This document shows positions 23,681 to 36,770 of a stretch of DNA of 64,000 nt, one piece after another. A program made the position numbers and the translations under genes. Origin of the DNA: Pseudoscleropodium purum (lineage: Eukaryota > Streptophyta > Bryopsida > Hypnales > Brachytheciaceae); NCBI GenBank assembly GCA_963969395.1, contig OZ017795.1, positions 12,090,001 through 12,154,000 of the forward strand. The letters run 5' to 3'. Positions within the stretch are counted from its first letter, which is position 1; each line of letters starts with the position of its first letter. Below the pieces are notes generated by a model, which was not told the origin of the DNA, ran no database searches, and saw only the letters and a list, made by a program, of their open reading frames with translations.

Positions 23681-24119
23681 ATATAAAGCAATGAACGGGG
23701 CCACAACTAATTTAGATCATCCCCACCAGGGGGCTTCTGTATCCCTAAAACTGAAGTTTTGAAGTGGTCAACTTGACTGGACATGGATGAGACCTCGCTA
23801 GTTTGGCAAACAAGGCTCTGGATATAGAACTCACCCAATATTTTACAAAATTCTGTATAATTTAGGGATATAGACCTTGGAAGCAGATTGGTGCGAGGGG
23901 TTTCTACATCTCTATCCGCATTCGAGGCCCTCTCCCTCAAATTTTAGGGATACGGAACTAGTTGGTGGGGATGCTCTTACTCCAATGCAATAAACCGCAA
24001 GAGATTAGTTGTAAACCCAAAAGTGAAAGAATAAAAAGAGTCAAAATAAAAGTAAAAGTGATGATACAAAAAATAAAGGTAATAACGCCTCGGTGGGTGC
24101 CTTGGGGTGCGCAATCAGG

Positions 24120-24126
24120 TATAAAA
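24120..24126 (+). promoter_or_regulatory. TATA box of TCTP copy 1
   Basis: TATAAAA lies about 300 bp before the TCTP start codon, at the transition from AT-rich DNA into the GC-rich leader. It implies a 5' untranslated region of roughly 270 nt. The mirror copy is at 34939-34945. Confidence 0.6.
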
Positions 24127-24421
24127 TGAGCTCCAGGGAAGCAGCGAAGGCCACAGAGACCGAACAAACTAGAGCCTACAGTCAACAAAAACTCCATCGC
24201 CGACGGACGGCAGCGCGCGGCAGCGGCAGCAGTAGAGAGAAGAACTACAGTAGTTGAAGCAGCGCGACGCGGAGGTGCGTTGAGAGATATAGCCGGCCGC
24301 CGCTCTCAATTCGGTAGGCATTCGTCTCCCTGAGAAGCATCTCTGCGAGGCAGCAGCGGCGCCGCTCCGCTCTTTCACGCCCCCAGCCCCGTCGTTGCCG
24401 AGGATCTCCCGTCGCCTCACC

Positions 24422-25905
24422 ATGTTGGTGTACCAGGATTTGGTTTCAGGTGCTGCGCCCGTCCCTCCCCTTTGCATCGAGCCCGATCTGGCGCCGTTTG
24501 GTTGCGTTTGCCGTCAGTTGTGAGCGTGGCAGCGTGTGTTAGGGTTGTGGCGGAGGTTGTTCTTCGTTTTTGTTTGTGAGCTCTTTTCGTTGCTGTGGCC
24601 TGCGCGTAGCGCCGGTTTCGCAGCTCGAACGCATTCCTCGTGTCGTTTGCGTTCGGATTTCCCCGGCCAGGGCGTCCGTCGTGGATCGTTAGGGTTTTTG
24701 TTGGTTGCTGGAGAGGTTTAGGCGGTGTTCGTTTTGGTCGGTCGATATGTTGGTGCCTCGCGCGCCTTGTCTTTGTTGACCTCGGATGTCGACGTTCGCT
24801 TCGTGGACATCCGGTTGGCTGTTTTCCCAAGTTCCTTTCGTAGGACGCCTATTGATCGCGATGAATCGGCTGTGGCGATTCCGCGAGAGCGGTGAGGGAT
24901 TTTAACGGGTGTCCCTGCCCTGTTTCGGTGTGGTTTCGTATTCACCTACTGCGGACGTTTTTGCAGGCGACGAGCTCCTTTCGGACTCCTTCACCTACAA
25001 GGAGCTTTTCAATGGTGTGCTTTGGGAGGTCGAGGGCAAGGTAGGTTTTTTTTGAGCCCATCTGGTGTGTCAGGAACCTCGTGCCTGCTGTTGGAGAAAA
25101 GCTTGTGATATTGTCTGATGTCCGGACGTGAATTTCACGCTCTGTGAAGCCTGAATCCGATTTGTGTTTTTTCGATTTTACTTTTTGCGAAAGCCGCATC
25201 ATCGGTTCGGATCGTCGATTAGGGACATTCTGGTGGTGTTTGTAGTGATGGGGTGGCCAGGACACCTCGCGCAGACATGTTTGTGGAAATAACATTCTGA
25301 AATCGTTGACGTCGTGTGCGTGCAGTGGGTGACGAAGGGCGCCCTGGATGTCGATGCCTTGATTGGAGCCAATGCCTCCGTCGAAGGTGGTGGCGAGGAC
25401 GAGAGCGTGGATGACCAGTCTGTGAAAGTGGTCGACATCACTGACACGTTCAGACTGCAGGAGCAGCCTGCCTTCGACAAGAAGGGCTTCATGGGGTACA
25501 TGAAGAAGTACTTGAAGACTTTGACCCCTCTGGTGCCCAAGGAGCGTGAAGGCACGTTCAAGGAGGACATCCAGTTGGCGGTGAAGTTCTTGCTTTCGAA
25601 GCTGTCCGACCTGCAGTTGTGAGTCCTGTTTCACTCCTGTCCTGATTCGCGAGACGGGGCGTATATTTATTTTGTTCGCGGTCTGTCAGATAGTGGAGTG
25701 CGCGCGTCTATTCTGTATGGTCTTGTTGACTTGTTTTTGAATCGGGGAGGTTTTTTTGAGCCTTTTGCACTGTGGGCGTGTTTGCAGCTTTGTTGGCGAG
25801 AGCATGAAGGACGATGGCACCATGGTTTTCGCTTACTACAAGGACGGCAAGTCGGATCCGACGTTCCTTTACTTCGGCGACGCGTTGAAGGAAGTGAAGT
25901 GCTGA
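24422..25905 (+). CDS. TCTP: Translationally controlled tumor protein homologue, copy 1
   Basis: Abundant cytosolic TCTP-fold protein, implicated in growth control, translation and microtubule and calcium binding. Exons are 24422-24449, 24967-25040, 25326-25618 and 25788-25905; all introns are GT-AG. The product has 170 residues, close to the usual 168 of plants. It begins [18 protein letters not shown], contains the family signature [14 protein letters not shown], then [15 protein letters not shown], and ends [16 protein letters not shown], the typical plant C-terminus. Intron 1 (517 bp) is GC-rich and holds an AACCCTAA telo-box-like motif, common in plant translation-related genes. The gene is inside a palindrome arm and converges with its twin at 33160-34643. 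Confidence 0.96.
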
Positions 25906-27300
25906 ACGTCTGCATGCCTAGTTTGAGTGGATATCGTATGACATCCCTTGTACACGTAATTTTCAGACTTAGGACTGTTTGGCACATGCAGGCGCTTGCG
26001 GTGTTACGTGGGGTGTGTTTCTTTGTTTTACAATTATTATGAGTTTAGGTGGTTCGCCATATATCGGCTTGGAAAAGCCTAAAGTAGAGATGCGATCGTG
26101 TTTCTGTCATATGACAGAAGAAATCAGTGAAGCGGGGATCGTTTTCGATGGCATCTGTGGCCCTTGTCATGTCTCCGTGTGGTCTTCCTGGATAAATTTT
26201 GACGAGACGACTGGATTTCCTTGTGTCGTTGCAGCGTGGTCCCTGTTTGTTATGGACGCACCCAATGCGTGGAAGATGGTTTCGTGTCTGTATAATTACA
26301 AATGAGAAATCTTTTTCGTCTAGTTTCCATGTTGGCCTTTATGCAGTGTAAAGAGTGGATGTTGCTCATGCATGGTATCAGCACCTACAATCTTCCGCCT
26401 GAGCATGCTCCCCACTCTTGAATTGTAGTATGATTTTTCGTTTGTGTTTGTTGGCATGCCTGTGACTTCATTGTGACTGATCTCAGTGGTAGTCAGTATC
26501 ACCTCAGCAATCACGTGCGCAGTGTATTTGTCTTTTGGGACGAGAATTTGTAGATGCGACTTGTCTTTTGCAATTGCGATTAGAGATCCAGTCTGTCTTT
26601 GCAGTCTCAAAATCTTTCATTTTTAAGTAGTGGTTGTCTTCATTTTTATTATTACTGTTGAAATATTGATACGTATAGCCTTGACACATGGAATATCCAA
26701 ATGCATGTTTCCAAATTCCAAATTGGCAATTTCAGATGAGGGACTTGCCTTTCAAACTTTAAAATTAAACTTTTAATTTTTATGCACTAAAGGAAGGGAG
26801 AAACTTATTATCTCTTTCAATATAAATATGGCAATTTGTTTTTCAAACCAGGAAGGTTGAGAAATGAAACTTTTAAAATTCAAAAAATGATGATTTAAGT
26901 TTTCTAGTAGTGAAGAGAAGAGACAATTTTTAATGAGAATTGTATGCACATTAGTCACATCCACTGTTTTCTTTCAATCTTTTGGGTACATAGGGACATA
27001 TTGTTGATTTCAGATATTGACAAATTGTCAATTTATGGGGTACACGTGGCGTTATCCCATGGATTGTTAAGCTTTTGCAAAAATTTTGGAAGGGGTCCAC
27101 ACATAATTTTCCTATTGGTTGTAAAACTTTCAAGTATAGGAAGTGCACCCCAACTGCCCATATTTGTACTCCAAAACATGTGGTACTTGCAAACCATATA
27201 GAATATATTTGTGTTTTATGCTTTTGAACAATTGTGCTTGTGTATGAGCATGAAAATGCAAGCATGTGAGCTTTGAGCATGTATGTAAGTAGATGTATTA
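25906..27300. other. TCTP copy 1 downstream region
   Basis: GC content falls gradually after the stop codon. No further gene was recognised. A block at 27025-27140 (GTTAAGCTTTTGCAAAA, TTGTAAAACTTTCAAG) has a diverged direct relative at 29755-29875 in the spacer. Confidence 0.45.
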
Positions 27301-27700
27301 CAACCATTGAAGGTGTTTATGGTATAAACACCTATAATATATGTATTTATATTATAGTTACACTATAATTATGGAAGGTTTCTATAATATTGACAACTAT
27401 AACAATCTTTTAGGCTCATGTGCTCATGCTCTTAGACTCGCATAGTAAAAAACCCTTGCTTGTGAATACATATGTATTTTTTATTCTTATTAAATATATT
27501 CTTATTTGTATTTGTAATCCATATTTGTATTTTGTAAGCATATCCATATCTATATTCTATATTTCGTAGTTTATGATTGTGTCCATATTTTGTATCCAAA
27601 TCTGGATGCCCAAGATTGTTTTGTTCTTTAGGAATTAATGGCTTTGGATTTTTTTGGAAGATCAATGGCATTGCGGGGGGGGGGGAGGGGGGGGGGGACG
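27301..27700 (-). repeat. Repeat family F in arm 1, with G tracts
   Basis: In reverse orientation it comprises the G/C tracts (27675-27697, G11-A-G11), the GCCATTGATCTTCC block and the ATACAAATATGG-like tract. The neighbouring stretch 27310-27450 (AAACACCTATAATATA, TATGGAAGGTTTCTATAA, CTCATGTGCTCATG) matches 62060-62470, where a family A MITE is inserted. Confidence 0.65.
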
Positions 27701-27970
27701 GTTTTTTCCTAAACTCATATCAACAACTCTTGAATTTTTCAAGAGAGGGGTGTGTGAGAAGTTGAAACACAAACATCATGTTAGCATCTTTTTGGTACAT
27801 AGTGACATCCATTGTTTTCTTTCACATGTAGAAAAAGCAATTGCCCCCTATAGGTGGGGATTAGTCACATTAGTTACAAACACTCTATTGGAAGGAATGT
27901 AAGTAATGTAATTAACTCCTATCCAAGGAGATTAGTCACATTAGTGACACGCATTCATTCTCGCAACATT

Positions 27971-30900
27971 GTTTTTATTTTTGGAATAGAAGCAGGTGAG
28001 TAATAACTTTTAAGGTCAAGAGTGAGAGTTAGGGTTTTTGCAAATGTACGGAGAGAAAAGATGTAGGCATGTGTCTATGCTTGAATTTAAAGTTCAAAAT
28101 TTATTTTGGCATCCAAATTTGGTGTTTATGTCTCCTATATAGACATATAAATTTTTCAATTTTGTAGTTAAAGGTTACTTAGGACATGCCATAGGTAAAT
28201 TATTTAGTTTGCATTTTTTGAAATGAGAAGTAGCTACATGCTTATTCCTTCAAACTATAAGAAGTAAGAATTAGAAATTTCATGCAAATTAAAGAGGGGG
28301 GGGGGGGGGGAGGTGGAAGAAGAGGGACTTTCCTATCTTCTAATGACATATTTTATTTTGTATTTTTTGCATTTATGGGAAATACTAGGTGCATCTCTAT
28401 TGCTAAATAGAAATGTTTTAGTGTGTATTTTTGACAAGGAATAGACATGAACCTATTATTCAATCTATGCATATGGATTTTAAATTGAGCATCCAAAAGA
28501 GGTAGGTACTTGTCTTCTCAATGCAAGTATTTTATTCTTTATTTTTCTACAAGGGCATGCATTGCCTATCTTTCAAATTGAAAGTTGAAAGTTTAAATTT
28601 ATCATCAATTTTCTTTTCAAATTGATGATTTTCAATGGTTTTGTATGGTATTAGCCTAATAGAATTTTGGATAAGGATTCCTAAAATTACAAGGCTAATG
28701 TTTATCTTTTTTGGAAGTTCAAATTCTCATTTAAATACATTGTTTGGAGTAGCTTGTTTCTTATTTGTATGAAATATTTCATTTAGTGAAGGAAATGTGA
28801 TTGCACTTCTTTATGTTGATGGAGTGGAGGTTGTTAGAGGCGTTGCAAACATAACAAGAGAAAGGGCATTACTAGCAATTGTCCCTTTTAGACATCAAAT
28901 GAAATCATTTAGATGTAATATATGTGTGATGAATGTGTGCAAGTGTTTGATTTATACATGCCTAATGTGGAAGAGTTTATTGATAAAGTTACACAATGAC
29001 TTCATTTTGAAATTAAGAAATTGAAGCCTTTTGAAGGTCCTATGCCCTTCCCAAATTTGGATGGAATACCTTTATCAAACAAATCAATTTCTAGAAAGTA
29101 GTGAAAACTAAAGTAATGAGAATGGAGGGCCAAACTTTGAATATGCAATGAATGGTTTGCCACCATCTCCCAAAGGCATTTGTATACATACAAAGCTCCC
29201 AATCAAAGAGGACCTAATGACCTAGAAATAATTTGAATGTAGAGAAAATAATAAAGTTCTCATGGTAGTTGTAATGTGAACTAAACAACCAAATATGTAT
29301 AATTAAAAGTGTTTGAAAATAATTAGTGCCTTCAAAGTCTTCTCTTTATAGTACCTAATGTGGAATTCTAATGAATATAAAGAAAGGATCAACTAATTTG
29401 TAACTATTCCATGTGCCTTGCTAAAGGCGGTTTTACAAATAAAGAACCAATGTACTAATTTGAGAGAACAGTATATGCAAGGCAAAACTGTTTGTAATGC
29501 TTTTTTTGCATTAGCAATTATATTGGATATTCTTAAAGCAAGTTGAATAAGATCATATTTGATACTCAAAAAATGAACAAATGATCCCGTACATGGTAAT
29601 ACATGGATGAACATTTAGAAACCAAAAGGTTTCAATTGCTAAGACTAATTTCAACCATGCATACATCAAATATTTTGGTGAGACTTAATAGCATTGACAA
29701 GTTGTGACAAGTTGTCAACTTTAGATGACTTTTTTTTTATCAAGTAATAAAAAAATGTCAATTTTAGGGATACACATGGTATTTCCCCATTGGTTGTTAA
29801 GCTTTTGCAAAATTTCTAAAAGAAATACTCATGTAATTTTCCTACTAGTTGTAAAACTTTCAAGCAAATCCCTTGTTTGAAATGAAATTCTAAATTACAC
29901 ATATGATGCCCAAGGTCAATATGAGAAACACCAACCTATTTTCACATCACAATTAGAGTGAATTTCTTCTCATCTGCTATAACTTTTGAATTTTAAATCC
30001 AACACCAAAATAAATAAATAAATCTATTTCTAACTAACTTGATTGTCATTATATTTCTTATTTTTTAAAATTCTAAAAAATCATTCTATATTTAGATATC
30101 AATTTTGTTATTTTTTCATACTTTCATATTTAGGATTTTTAAATACTAAATACCAGTTCAAATTACTCATTTTTGGCTAAACTTTTTATAATATATTCTT
30201 ATAGTAGGTAGACATGTCTCAATCAAAAGCATCTAAAAATAAATTTATGTCCTCCATATTCGTGCAAAGAGGCTTCTTTGAACACTCACTTGTAAACATT
30301 AGAAATGGTTATTACCTCATTTATTTAGTCAAATCTCATCACCATGAAATCTTTTCCAATAGTCAAATTCTAGTTTTATTAAAGATCAATTTTCCTATTT
30401 TCTACAAATTAAAACGTCCAAATTATATTTTTTGATACAAATTTTTGGCTATATTTTTTGCAATATAATTCTGCTAAAATAAATACATAGTTGAATAGTT
30501 TAATTTATGAAAAATAAGAAAATCAATTTCAAATTATTCCAACTTTTCTATAATGAACGAGAAAACTCCTTTCTTCAACAGGGTTGTCATGTTGGCCACA
30601 ACTCAGGGTCCAAGTGTTGTGTTATTGGCTTGACATCGTAAACTATATAATAACTTGTCAATCTAAACATATCTAATAAAACCGTCTATAAAGCTTATTG
30701 CTCATAGAAATTTCATTTCAAGTATAACTCAAAATTTAGAATGTAATAAGTATTAATTCAATTGCGACATTTTACTAAAATGAAACTTAAATATCTTAAG
30801 ATTAGGAAGAGAAAGTGCTTTAAATGAAATATAATAGAAAGTTAATTAAAAGTCAACAAAAAAATCACTTTATTAAAACTTATTTGATGAATGAAGTAGA

Positions 30901-31092
30901 AATTGGTCGCATTGAACGTCGTGCTTGTTACGAAATCCGCCTCTCAGAAAAGACAAACTTATTCTTCAACTAATTTATTTAGGACAATGGCCAATGCCAA
31001 CTAACCCCTTATTCATTCCTCAAAAGAAGCGCTATAATATTTATTTGCCAAGATAATGAAATTTGCAATCTATGGATTAGGATATTCACAAT
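27971..31092. other. Spacer of the palindrome
   Basis: A 3.1 kb AT-rich spacer whose two ends show no continuation of the arm homology. It holds a G15 tract at 28296-28310, a diverged relative of arm sequence at 29755-29875, and short frames of fewer than 80 codons. No gene was recognised. Confidence 0.6.
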
Positions 31093-33159
31093 AATGTTGC
31101 GAGAATGAATGCGTGTCACTAATGTGACTAATCTCCTTGGATAGGAGTTAATTACATTACTTACATTCCTTCCAATAGAGTGTTTGTAACTAATGTGACT
31201 AATCCCCACCTATAGGGGGCAATTGCTTTTTCTACATGTGAAAGAAAACAATGGATGTCACTATGTACCAAAAAGATGCTAACATGATGTTTGTGTTTCA
31301 ACTTCTCACACACCCCTCTCTTGAAAAATTCAAGAGTTGTTGATATGAGTTTAGGAAAAAACCGTCCCCCCCCCCCCTCCCCCCCCCCCCGCAATGCCAT
31401 TGATCTTCCAAAAAAATCCAAAGCCATTAATTCCTAAAGAACAAAACAATCTTGGGCATCCAGATTTGGATACAAAATATGGACACAATCATAAACTACG
31501 AAATATAGAATATAGATATGGATATGCTTACAAAATACAAATATGGATTACAAATACAAATAAGAATATATTTAATAAGAATAAAAAATACATATGTATT
31601 CACAAGCAAGGGTTTTTTACTATGCGAGTCTAAGAGCATGAGCACATGAGCCTAAAAGATTGTTATAGTTGTCAATATTATAGAAACCTTCCATAATTAT
31701 AGTGTAACTATAATATAAATACATATATTATAGGTGTTTATACCATAAACACCTTCAATGGTTGTAATACATCTACTTACATACATGCTCAAAGCTCACA
31801 TGCTTGCATTTTCATGCTCATACACAAGCACAATTGTTCAAAAGCATAAAACACAAATATATTCTATATGGTTTGCAAGTACCACATGTTTTGGAGTACA
31901 AATATGGGCAGTTGGGGTGCACTTCCTATACTTGAAAGTTTTACAACCAATAGGAAAATTATGTGTGGACCCCTTCCAAAATTTTTGCAAAAGCTTAACA
32001 ATCCATGGGATAACGCCACGTGTACCCCATAAATTGACAATTTGTCAATATCTGAAATCAACAATATGTCCCTATGTACCCAAAAGATTGAAAGAAAACA
32101 GTGGATGTGACTAATGTGCATACAATTCTCATTAAAAATTGTCTCTTCTCTTCACTACTAGAAAACTTAAATCATCATTTTTTGAATTTTAAAAGTTTCA
32201 TTTCTCAACCTTCCTGGTTTGAAAAACAAATTGCCATATTTATATTGAAAGAGATAATAAGTTTCTCCCTTCCTTTAGTGCATAAAAATTAAAAGTTTAA
32301 TTTTAAAGTTTGAAAGGCAAGTCCCTCATCTGAAATTGCCAATTTGGAATTTGGAAACATGCATTTGGATATTCCATGTGTCAAGGCTATACGTATCAAT
32401 ATTTCAACAGTAATAATAAAAATGAAGACAACCACTACTTAAAAATGAAAGATTTTGAGACTGCAAAGACAGACTGGATCTCTAATCGCAATTGCAAAAG
32501 ACAAGTCGCATCTACAAATTCTCGTCCCAAAAGACAAATACACTGCGCACGTGATTGCTGAGGTGATACTGACTACCACTGAGATCAGTCACAATGAAGT
32601 CACAGGCATGCCAACAAACACAAACGAAAAATCATACTACAATTCAAGAGTGGGGAGCATGCTCAGGCGGAAGATTGTAGGTGCTGATACCATGCATGAG
32701 CAACATCCACTCTTTACACTGCATAAAGGCCAACATGGAAACTAGACGAAAAAGATTTCTCATTTGTAATTATACAGACACGAAACCATCTTCCACGCAT
32801 TGGGTGCGTCCATAACAAACAGGGACCACGCTGCAACGACACAAGGAAATCCAGTCGTCTCGTCAAAATTTATCCAGGAAGACCACACGGAGACATGACA
32901 AGGGCCACAGATGCCATCGAAAACGATCCCCGCTTCACTGATTTCTTCTGTCATATGACAGAAACACGATCGCATCTCTACTTTAGGCTTTTCCAAGCCG
33001 ATATATGGCGAACCACCTAAACTCATAATAATTGTAAAACAAAGAAACACACCCCACGTAACACCGCAAGCGCCTGCATGTGCCAAACAGTCCTAAGTCT
33101 GAAAATTACGTGTACAAGGGATGTCATACGATATCCACTCAAACTAGGCATGCAGACGT

Positions 33160-34643
33160 TCAGCACTTCACTTCCTTCAACGCGTCGCCGAAGTAAAGGA
33201 ACGTCGGATCCGACTTGCCGTCCTTGTAGTAAGCGAAAACCATGGTGCCATCGTCCTTCATGCTCTCGCCAACAAAGCTGCAAACACGCCCACAGTGCAA
33301 AAGGCTCAAAAAAACCTCCCCGATTCAAAAACAAGTCAACAAGACCATACAGAATAGACGCGCGCACTCCACTATCTGACAGACCGCGAACAAAATAAAT
33401 ATACGCCCCGTCTCGCGAATCAGGACAGGAGTGAAACAGGACTCACAACTGCAGGTCGGACAGCTTCGAAAGCAAGAACTTCACCGCCAACTGGATGTCC
33501 TCCTTGAACGTGCCTTCACGCTCCTTGGGCACCAGAGGGGTCAAAGTCTTCAAGTACTTCTTCATGTACCCCATGAAGCCCTTCTTGTCGAAGGCAGGCT
33601 GCTCCTGCAGTCTGAACGTGTCAGTGATGTCGACCACTTTCACAGACTGGTCATCCACGCTCTCGTCCTCGCCACCACCTTCGACGGAGGCATTGGCTCC
33701 AATCAAGGCATCGACATCCAGGGCGCCCTTCGTCACCCACTGCACGCACACGACGTCAACGATTTCAGAATGTTATTTCCACAAACATGTCTGCGCGAGG
33801 TGTCCTGGCCACCCCATCACTACAAACACCACCAGAATGTCCCTAATCGACGATCCGAACCGATGATGCGGCTTTCGCAAAAAGTAAAATCGAAAAAACA
33901 CAAATCGGATTCAGGCTTCACAGAGCGTGAAATTCACGTCCGGACATCAGACAATATCACAAGCTTTTCTCCAACAGCAGGCACGAGGTTCCTGACACAC
34001 CAGATGGGCTCAAAAAAAACCTACCTTGCCCTCGACCTCCCAAAGCACACCATTGAAAAGCTCCTTGTAGGTGAAGGAGTCCGAAAGGAGCTCGTCGCCT
34101 GCAAAAACGTCCGCAGTAGGTGAATACGAAACCACACCGAAACAGGGCAGGGACACCCGTTAAAATCCCTCACCGCTCTCGCGGAATCGCCACAGCCGAT
34201 TCATCGCGATCAATAGGCGTCCTACGAAAGGAACTTGGGAAAACAGCCAACCGGATGTCCACGAAGCGAACGTCGACATCCGAGGTCAACAAAGACAAGG
34301 CGCGCGAGGCACCAACATATCGACCGACCAAAACGAACACCGCCTAAACCTCTCCAGCAACCAACAAAAACCCTAACGATCCACGACGGACGCCCTGGCC
34401 GGGGAAATCCGAACGCAAACGACACGAGGAATGCGTTCGAGCTGCGAAACCGGCGCTACGCGCAGGCCACAGCAACGAAAAGAGCTCACAAACAAAAACG
34501 AAGAACAACCTCCGCCACAACCCTAACACACGCTGCCACGCTCACAACTGACGGCAAACGCAACCAAACGGCGCCAGATCGGGCTCGATGCAAAGGGGAG
34601 GGACGGGCGCAGCACCTGAAACCAAATCCTGGTACACCAACAT
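33160..34643 (-). CDS. TCTP: Translationally controlled tumor protein homologue, copy 2
   Basis: Mirror copy of the TCTP gene at 24422-25905, with exons (in transcription order) 34616-34643, 34025-34098, 33447-33739 and 33160-33277. All exon, intron and splice-site sequence compared is the same, so both encode the same 170-residue protein and appear equally intact. The two genes point towards each other across the spacer (tail to tail), with stop codons about 7.3 kb apart. Transcripts reading through the spacer could pair with the other copy. Expression of each cannot be separated by coding sequence. Confidence 0.95.
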
Positions 34644-34938
34644 GGTGAGGCGACGGGAGATCCTCGGCAACGACGGGGCTGGGGGCGTGAAAGAGCGGAG
34701 CGGCGCCGCTGCTGCCTCGCAGAGATGCTTCTCAGGGAGACGAATGCCTACCGAATTGAGAGCGGCGGCCGGCTATATCTCTCAACGCACCTCCGCGTCG
34801 CGCTGCTTCAACTACTGTAGTTCTTCTCTCTACTGCTGCCGCTGCCGCGCGCTGCCGTCCGTCGGCGATGGAGTTTTTGTTGACTGTAGGCTCTAGTTTG
34901 TTCGGTCTCTGTGGCCTTCGCTGCTTCCCTGGAGCTCA

Positions 34939-34945
34939 TTTTATA
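34939..34945 (-). promoter_or_regulatory. TATA box of TCTP copy 2
   Basis: TATAAAA on the minus strand, the mirror image of the motif at 24120-24126, about 300 bp before the copy 2 start codon. Confidence 0.6.
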
Positions 34946-35385
34946 CCTGATTGCGCACCCCAAGGCACCCACCGAGGCGTTATTACCTTTATTTTTTGTA
35001 TCATCACTTTTACTTTTATTTTGACTCTTTTTATTCTTTCACTTTTGGGTTTACAACTAATCTCTTGCGGTTTATTGCATTGGAGTAAGAGCATCCCCAC
35101 CAACTAGTTCCGTATCCCTAAAATTTGAGGGAGAGGGCCTCGAATGCGGATAGAGATGTAGAAACCCCTCGCACCAATCTGCTTCCAAGGTCTATATCCC
35201 TAAATTATACAGAATTTTGTAAAATATTGGGTGAGTTCTATATCCAGAGCCTTGTTTGCCAAACTAGCGAGGTCTCATCCATGTCCAGTCAAGTTGACCA
35301 CTTCAAAACTTCAGTTTTAGGGATACAGAAGCCCCCTGGTGGGGATGATCTAAATTAGTTGTGGCCCCGTTCATTGCTTTATATT

Positions 35386-35700
35386 TTGTCATAACCGGTT
35401 GTAATTTTTAATTTTCCTTTCGGATTATGGCTTTTGTCAAACATCTTGAATGTCTAAGTTTTACAATACTTAAATTCAACTACTTGACCTTCACTAAAAC
35501 TTCTTAAGTGTCTCATAAGCTTCAAGATGTTGGATTGTCTTCTTGAATGGATAGTGAGAGAATGTGAATTTTACAGAAACCAGAACTCATTTTGAATAGG
35601 GTACAAGTGGCATCCAAGCATTGGCCATTGAACGTACTTTTTCAGAAATTGTGAAGGAAGTATTTCTGTCACTTTGTCATTGATTGGAAATTTGGCCTAA
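35386..35700 (-). repeat. Outer, diverged part of the inverted duplication (right)
   Basis: Counterpart of 23230-23680 at roughly 80-85% identity with several small indels. It lacks the approximately 125 bases found next to the boundary on the left. Homology fades near 35700 (left 23230). Confidence 0.8.
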
Positions 35701-36770
35701 AATTAGACTTTGTGAAGATATTTGTTACAAATTGGGGTTTGAAAAATATCACAGATTGAACAAACTTGATGTTCTGATTCACCCAAAGTTCATCTCGTTC
35801 ATCTTCTGATGATTTCAACAAAATTTTAAACTGATAAATGAATACTGAATGAATCAATAAAAATGATTGAAAATGAGAAGATTTGGGAGGAATTTCACAT
35901 ATAGTTTAGTCAAAAGGTGTTCCAAAAATTGAAAGAGATATCTCCATTAGAAAGATAATGAACAAAGGAACATTCAACTGACAAATTGGCTCCAAATTAT
36001 GTTGATATTATCTTGCTTTTGCTCAACTTTTGATACAAGAAACAATTTAAATACCATGTATTTTTTAGCAAAAAACAATGCAACAACATCCATCACCAAG
36101 GGTGCCCAATATACTACTATGAAAATTGAGCGAATTGCCTAGTACTTGATCATTTCAAAGGTGGGATCTTGCGTTAGTAGACTTGCTAGTTGAAACACCA
36201 CCGCCATGGCGCCATATCAAACTTTGTCACCACAATGGTATTCATATCTAGATCTCCATTTCCAAACTCATCTTGTTCATGTGCATCTACAAAGTTCAAT
36301 ATCCCCACACCTACAAAGTTCCATGCTTTCCCAAAATTTAGTCACATTTCTACTTATAAATTTTTTTTTTTTCCAATGCTACAAATATAGAGAATTGATT
36401 CCATTTAAAATTGGAATTTGTTTGGCAATTCATTACATTATAATTTGGTGAGCTTAATAAATTTCAAGAGCTGAAAAGAAAGAGACAATATTAGATTATC
36501 TCCAAATGTGGCTAAAGGTTCAAGAACAATATTGAGTTTCTAGGTTCATTTATAGTAGGTTTTGAAACTTTAGACTAAGTTGGAGGAGAAAAATGACTAC
36601 TCACCTACATGGTAATTTAGACCAAAGAAATGAATAACTCCATATAAGCTATGCTAAAGAGTCTCTCAAAGATAGGAATCCTTATTTCATTGTTAGGTAT
36701 ATGTTTTAACACTTAAAATTAATTCAATGAGCAAGTAATTTCCAATTTTGAATAAAAAAAAGCCAAATGT
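35701..36770. other. Intergenic DNA between the palindrome and the zinc-finger gene
   Basis: AT-rich, with frames of at most 81 codons that I do not recognise. It presumably includes the 3' untranslated region of the zinc-finger gene next to 36771. Confidence 0.4.

Larger units (their letters stand above)
23681..27970 (+). repeat. Palindrome arm 1 (about 4.29 kb, with a TCTP gene)
   Basis: For positions 23681-27671, position x here pairs with 59065-x on the opposite strand in arm 2 without any indel. Beyond the G tracts the sum becomes 59063. Every stretch I compared was identical between the arms, including all short translated frames. The only differences seen are two G tracts of 11 here versus 12 in arm 2. 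The arm contains about 740 bp of TCTP upstream DNA, the gene and 2 kb downstream, including a family F repeat and a G-rich tract at 27675-27697. Confidence 0.95.
31093..35385 (-). repeat. Palindrome arm 2 (about 4.29 kb, with a TCTP gene)
   Basis: Inverted copy of 23681-27970, apparently identical except that both C tracts (31366-31390) are one base longer. The inner boundary is sharp at 31093 (after the complement of TCGCAACATT) and the outer one at about 35385. It includes the family F repeat in plus orientation at 31395-31640. Confidence 0.95.

Noticed and set aside
24942..25634. 230-codon minus-strand frame in arm 1 (and its mirror 33431-34123)
   Set aside because: It is antisense to TCTP exons 2-3 and runs through an intron; no domain is visible.
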